A DNA stretch of 64,000 nucleotides from an uncultured Spirochaetaceae bacterium. GTDB taxonomy: Bacteria > Spirochaetota > Spirochaetia > Sphaerochaetales > Sphaerochaetaceae. The notes beneath the pieces are model-generated. The model saw nothing but the letters and a program-made list of their open reading frames with translations, did no database searches and was not told the DNA's origin. The stretch lies in assembly GCA_944392965.1 (NCBI GenBank), contig CALXYM010000002.1, forward strand, positions 124,001 to 188,000. The letters are read 5' to 3'. The position numbers and the translations under genes are program-made. Below are positions 60,535 to 64,000 of the stretch, piece after piece; position 1 is the first letter of the stretch, and each line of letters opens with the position of its first letter.

Positions 60535-62069
60535 TATCTTGCGTACTCCACGACCCTGAGTTCCCTGATTATGGTAACCTTAATCTTTCCAGGATACCTT
60601 AATTCAGCCTCAATCCTCTGCGCTATTCCTGTTGCGATCTCCCTGGATTTCTCATCAGAAACAGTATCAGCATTGACAAGAATCCTGAGTTCTCTTCCAG
60701 CCTGTATTGCATAGGCATTCTCAACACCATCAAAGCCCTTAGCGATTCCCTCAAGGCTCTCAAGCCTCTTTATATAGTTATCGAGGGACTCCCTTCTCGC
60801 ACCTGGACGAGCGGCACTTATGGCATCTGCGATCTGAACGATTATAGACTCTATACAGCTTGGTTCGACATCGTTGTGGTGTGCAAGGACGGCATTGACA
60901 ACTCTTGGCTCCTCACCAAGGCGCTTGACCAGCTCCGCACCGAGCTCAGCGTGGTTAGCCTCACTTTCCGTCTCCGCACCTTTTCCGATATCATGCAGAA
61001 GACCTGCACGCTTCGCGATCTCTGTATCTGCCCCGACCTCGCTTGCAATCATCCCTGCAAGGATGGCAACCTCTTTAGAGTGTTGTAAGACATTCTGTCC
61101 ATAACTTGTCCTGAAATGAAGCCGGCCAAGAGCCCTTATGAGTTCAGGCCCCATATTATGGATTCCAAGATCAAATACGACCTTCTCTCCTTCATCGACA
61201 ATTATTCTGCCAACTTCCTTGCTTACCTTGTTCACGACCTCTTCAATGCGTGCCGGATGGATTCTGCCATCCTGAACAAGACGCTCAAGAGCAACACGTG
61301 CAATTTCCTTTCTTACAGGATCAAAACAGGAGATAACGACAGCCTCTGGAGTATCATCAATGATGATATCAACACCTGTAAGTGTCTCAAGCGTCCTGAT
61401 ATTCCTGCCTTCCCGACCTATAATACGGCCTTTCATCTCATCACTAGGCAACGTGACGGATGATGTGGTGATATCCCCGGAGACCTCTGTGGCAAGACGC
61501 TGTATGCTTGTGACTATTATATCACGGGCAACCTTATCAGCCTGTAGCTGAGTCTCACTCTCAATCTTGTTGATATACACCTGACCATCATGCTGAGCCT
61601 CGGCCTTCATCTCTTCTATGATGAGACTCTTTGCCTCCTCCCTAGACATGGATGCGACCTTCTCAAGCTCCGCAACAAGCGCAGCCTCCCTCTCTTCGAT
61701 AGCTTTTTCCCTCTCTGAGATGGAGCTTTCCCTTTCTCCCAGTTGTTTTTTGACAGCATCAAGCTCATTCTGCTTGTGCTCGAGATTCATTTCCTTCTGC
61801 AGCAGTCTTCTCTCGTTCTTCTGCAGCTCCAGTCTTCTCTCTCTTGCATCTCTTTCGTTCTGCTGTTGCTCTTTCTGCAAAGCATCACGTGTCTCAAGCA
61901 TGAGCTCCTTCGCATCCGCATTGGCCTTGTCTTCGATTTCCTTTGCAACTCTGACGGCCTGCTGCTCTGCAGAAGTAAGCTTGCTCTTTGCATATATCCA
62001 ACGGACTATAAATCCGATGCCGATGCCAAGTACACAACATAGGAGGGCTATAAGTACATGTATCATCAA
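60534..62069 (-). CDS. rny: Ribonuclease Y
   Basis: The 511-residue endoribonuclease initiates mRNA decay. N-terminal membrane helix (about 4-25), a long charged coiled coil (30-190), a KH domain with MKGRIIGREGRNIRTLETLTG as two adjoining blocks near residue 205, and an HD domain with LLHDIGKG near residue 360. Length is normal. GGAGG lies 7 nt ahead of ATG 62069. Together with ymdB and ricT it points to an RNase-Y-based decay system. Confidence 0.96.
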   Translation of the reverse strand: MMIHVLIALLCCVLGIGIGFIVRWIYAKSKLTSAEQQAVRVAKEIEDKANADAKELMLETRDALQKEQQQNERDARERRLELQKNERRLLQKEMNLEHKQNELDAVKKQLGERESSISEREKAIEEREAALVAELEKVASMSREEAKSLIIEEMKAEAQHDGQVYINKIESETQLQADKVARDIIVTSIQRLATEVSGDITTSSVTLPSDEMKGRIIGREGRNIRTLETLTGVDIIIDDTPEAVVISCFDPVRKEIARVALERLVQDGRIHPARIEEVVNKVSKEVGRIIVDEGEKVVFDLGIHNMGPELIRALGRLHFRTSYGQNVLQHSKEVAILAGMIASEVGADTEIAKRAGLLHDIGKGAETESEANHAELGAELVKRLGEEPRVVNAVLAHHNDVEPSCIESIIVQIADAISAARPGARRESLDNYIKRLESLEGIAKGFDGVENAYAIQAGRELRILVNADTVSDEKSREIATGIAQRIEAELRYPGKIKVTIIRELRVVEYAR

Positions 62070-62207
62070 ATAACCTCCCTGATGTATAACTACATATATC
62101 TATTGATAATGGTCTAAAGTCCCTCTGCTGTCAAGAATAAGAGACCAACAAATCAGATATAGAATCCATGATAAATGGTAAATCAACAATAGCAGAGGCT
62201 TCTATTG

Positions 62208-63437
62208 TCACATTTCCTGTGATAACCAATCAATAATATTAATGACCTCTATCCCTTCATAATTTCCTACAGAGAACTTATCCAATGTCAGTATTATTTT
62301 CCTATAATTATCCTTTATACTTTTAAGTGGTTTCATCTCTCGGAAAAAGGTTTCTTCTGCCGTCAAGTCCGCACTTACCTGATAATATGTGACTATTCCC
62401 TGTTTCATTGCAACAAAATCGACTTCGAGTTCTCTAAATTTTCCGACATATACCTTATAGCCCCGTCTAAGCAGTTCGAAATATACGATGTTCTCTAAAG
62501 AAAAACCTAAATCATATTTTTTCCGTGGCAGGATATGATTCCGCAGTGCCAAATCAATAATGTAGAATTTCTGGTTGTTTTTCAGAATCTGTTTGCCTAC
62601 AATATCAAACCGTTCTACAGGATAGAATACAAAAGCCTCGACAAGGGAGTAAACATAATCATCTATGGTATTGTATGAAACTTTTCTACCGGATGAAATC
62701 AGATAATCGGTTATGCCTTTTATGGATATCGTACTTCCTATGACACTTGCCAGATACCTTGCAATAGTCTTCAACAATACGGTATCCAAAACTCTTCTTC
62801 GTCCACCTTCCTGTACCTTTCTATTTTGCCTATCTTCGATATCCTTAATAAGAATCGTGTTATATATACCTTCAATATAGGAATCAACCTTTTCTTCCGT
62901 TCTATCATTCATAGCGGATATGTAAGGAAATCCTCCGTTCTTCATGTAATCGGCAAACGCTTCCTCTCTGCTCTTCCCTTCAAGCAGACTTCTATATTCT
63001 CTAAACGAAAGCGGCACTATTGATATTTCGACATATCTACCGGTCAATAAAGTAGCCAAGTCTCCAGAAAGCGTATATGCATTCGATCCTGTAATGTAAA
63101 TATCTATATTCTTATGCACATAAAGACTGTCCACGACCTTTTCAAAGGATTCAACATTCTGAATCTCATCAAGGAATATATAGGTCATTCGCCCTTCAAC
63201 AATCCTTTCTTTTATATACTGATAAAGGGTTCTATAATTCTGCAGGTATTCATACTCCAGTCTTTCAAAATTAAGTGAAATAATCTGTCCTTCCTCAACC
63301 CCGTTCCTTAACAGGTATTTCTGAAACTGCACCAATAAGGTAGATTTTCCAGATCTGCGTATACCTGTGATGACTTTTATTACATCCTCATCTTTCCAAG
63401 AAAGTAGCCGATTTAAATACTCTTTACGCTCTATCAT
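62208..63437 (-). CDS. AAA_14/DUF4143 ATP-binding protein
   Basis: 409 residues. Walker A VITGIRRSGKSTLL (residues 22-35), Walker B TYIFLDEIQNVESFE (about 92), sensor ITGSNAYTLSGDLATLL and GRYVEISIVPLSFREY, then a C-terminal DUF4143 nuclease-like domain (LENIVYFELLRRGYKVYVGK and ELEVDFVAMKQG). Such proteins are common accessory genes of unknown function, often multi-copy. It stands alone between housekeeping genes and may be acquired. An inverted repeat ACAATAG/CTATTGT follows its stop. Confidence 0.9.
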   Translation of the reverse strand: MIERKEYLNRLLSWKDEDVIKVITGIRRSGKSTLLVQFQKYLLRNGVEEGQIISLNFERLEYEYLQNYRTLYQYIKERIVEGRMTYIFLDEIQNVESFEKVVDSLYVHKNIDIYITGSNAYTLSGDLATLLTGRYVEISIVPLSFREYRSLLEGKSREEAFADYMKNGGFPYISAMNDRTEEKVDSYIEGIYNTILIKDIEDRQNRKVQEGGRRRVLDTVLLKTIARYLASVIGSTISIKGITDYLISSGRKVSYNTIDDYVYSLVEAFVFYPVERFDIVGKQILKNNQKFYIIDLALRNHILPRKKYDLGFSLENIVYFELLRRGYKVYVGKFRELEVDFVAMKQGIVTYYQVSADLTAEETFFREMKPLKSIKDNYRKIILTLDKFSVGNYEGIEVINIIDWLSQEM

Positions 63438-63514
63438 ATTTATATATTAGCATAAACTTTTGGTATTTTTTGTAGAAATTTTCCATATTAGGAAAAATAT
63501 TATCTAATATATAC

Positions 63515-63543
63515 AAAAAAAATACCCTCACATTCCGTGAGGG
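63515..63543 (-). terminator. rplQ terminator
   Basis: Minus-strand CCCTCAC-GGAAT-GTGAGGG, then TA and eight T. A second small palindrome (CAGGTAT/ATACCTG, 63547-63562) lies between it and the L17 stop codon. Confidence 0.88.
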
Positions 63544-63571
63544 CTCAGGTATCAATACCTGTGATAAGGTC

Positions 63572-64000
63572 TTATTTATCTGCCTTATCTGCCTTGGCCT
63601 TTGCCTTGGCTTCTTTCTTGTCAGCCTTGCTATCCTTCTTGCTTTCCTTCTTAGGAGTCTTTTCTACAAGTTCAAGGATAACCATCTCAGCTGCATCCCC
63701 AAGGCGGTAACCTGTCTTTAAGACTCTGGTATAACCACCATTCCTTTCTGCAAAGAGAGGAGCAATCTCCTTGAAGAGCTTATCGAGGACGGCCTCATCC
63801 TTGATGTCGCGTGCGATCATACGGCGGTTATGAACGTTGTCCACCTTAGCACGTGTAATCATCTTCTCGGCCATCTTCCTGACTTCAAGTGCCTTTGCCT
63901 TTGTGGTCTCGATTCTCTCATATCTGAAGAGAGAGGTTACCATGTTTCTCTTGAGGGCTGTGCGCTCGCTTGTTGTGCGGGATAGCGCGTTAAAACCAAT
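63572..64000 (-). CDS. rplQ: 50S ribosomal protein L17, start outside window
   Basis: Translating to the window edge gives [20 protein letters not shown] before the first internal ATG at 63943, which is the standard L17 N-terminus, so the gene enters from beyond base 64000 and lacks only a few residues. The core has [31 protein letters not shown] and [21 protein letters not shown]. The last 30 residues are a Lys/Ala-rich tail. In most bacteria it follows rpoA. Confidence 0.95.
   Translation of the reverse strand: MGFNALSRTTSERTALKRNMVTSLFRYERIETTKAKALEVRKMAEKMITRAKVDNVHNRRMIARDIKDEAVLDKLFKEIAPLFAERNGGYTRVLKTGYRLGDAAEMVILELVEKTPKKESKKDSKADKKEAKAKAKADKADK

Noticed and set aside
1-64000. CRISPR array, rRNA genes, prophage structural genes, transposases
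   Set aside because: No regularly spaced repeats, rRNA sequence, phage structural proteins, integrases or transposase motifs were seen in the window.

Overview
The window reads as chromosome of an anaerobic, fermentative spirochaete, probably near Sphaerochaeta or Treponema. This is inferred from gene content, not from a marker phylogeny. Supporting genes are a class I lysyl-tRNA synthetase, a membrane-anchored coiled-coil protein of the SpiroCoCo type, a uridine-kinase-like protein fused to a ThrRS-like N-terminal region, an electron-transferring [FeFe] hydrogenase operon facing a Rex repressor, and a gene layout (GTPases, RNase Y/YmdB, RicT, Lnt, Omp85-like barrel) typical of a small diderm genome. 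Genes are dense and often overlap by 1-8 nt.

Layout. 1-7.5 kb: end of an unknown protein, an orphan TrpX-type binding protein, a GrpB/UPF0157 protein, then the operon hndA - GHKL ATPase - hndB - hndC - hndD read leftwards. 7.6-17.2 kb: rex, tRNA-Ala, HAD, TetR, Ogg, a lipoprotein nuclease, clpP, era, lysS, an RlpA-like protein, a CrtO-like acyltransferase and an Omp85-like barrel. 17.2-26.1 kb: an accessory region starting at a CAT-anticodon tRNA. The 3' half of this tRNA and its terminator are duplicated downstream, with a third shorter copy further on. The copies bracket a DUF3800 gene with a structured leader, then a DinJ/YafQ-like toxin-antitoxin pair and an EamA transporter. Beyond lie a broken patatin gene, Fic, an AAA ATPase, an AraC/MFS pair and an XRE regulator with a relic of a second copy. 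26.3-45.2 kb: housekeeping and odd enzymes (ThpR, YihY, lipase, phosphoesterase, degenerate AOR, uridine-kinase fusion, NifS/NifU, SurE, degenerate GHMP kinase, DUF362, L31, Rho, YbaK, CinA, Lnt, HU, S20). 45.4-64 kb: RicT, Dus, PurD-like, RlmB, DnaJ/DnaK/GrpE, SpiroCoCo, HAD, Der, PtsI, GerMN, YmdB, RNase Y, an AAA/DUF4143 ATPase and ribosomal protein L17, cut by the window end.

How the genes work together. The Hnd operon would couple NADH (and possibly ferredoxin) oxidation to H2 evolution, and the divergently transcribed NADH sensor Rex is the obvious regulator. NifS/NifU can supply Fe-S clusters to it. RNase Y, YmdB and RicT point to an RNase-Y-based RNA decay system.

The most interesting signals are: (1) the DUF3800 cassette, laid out as promoter, short structured RNA, intrinsic terminator, then gene, between duplicated tRNA 3' ends; (2) a recurrent gene start with a -10 box 6-7 nt before ATG and no Shine-Dalgarno site, suggesting many leaderless mRNAs; (3) enzymes missing key residues: a cysteine-free HndB, an AOR-like protein without the fourth cluster cysteine, a galactokinase-like protein without the glycine loop, and a YafQ-like toxin with Ala at a catalytic Asp position.
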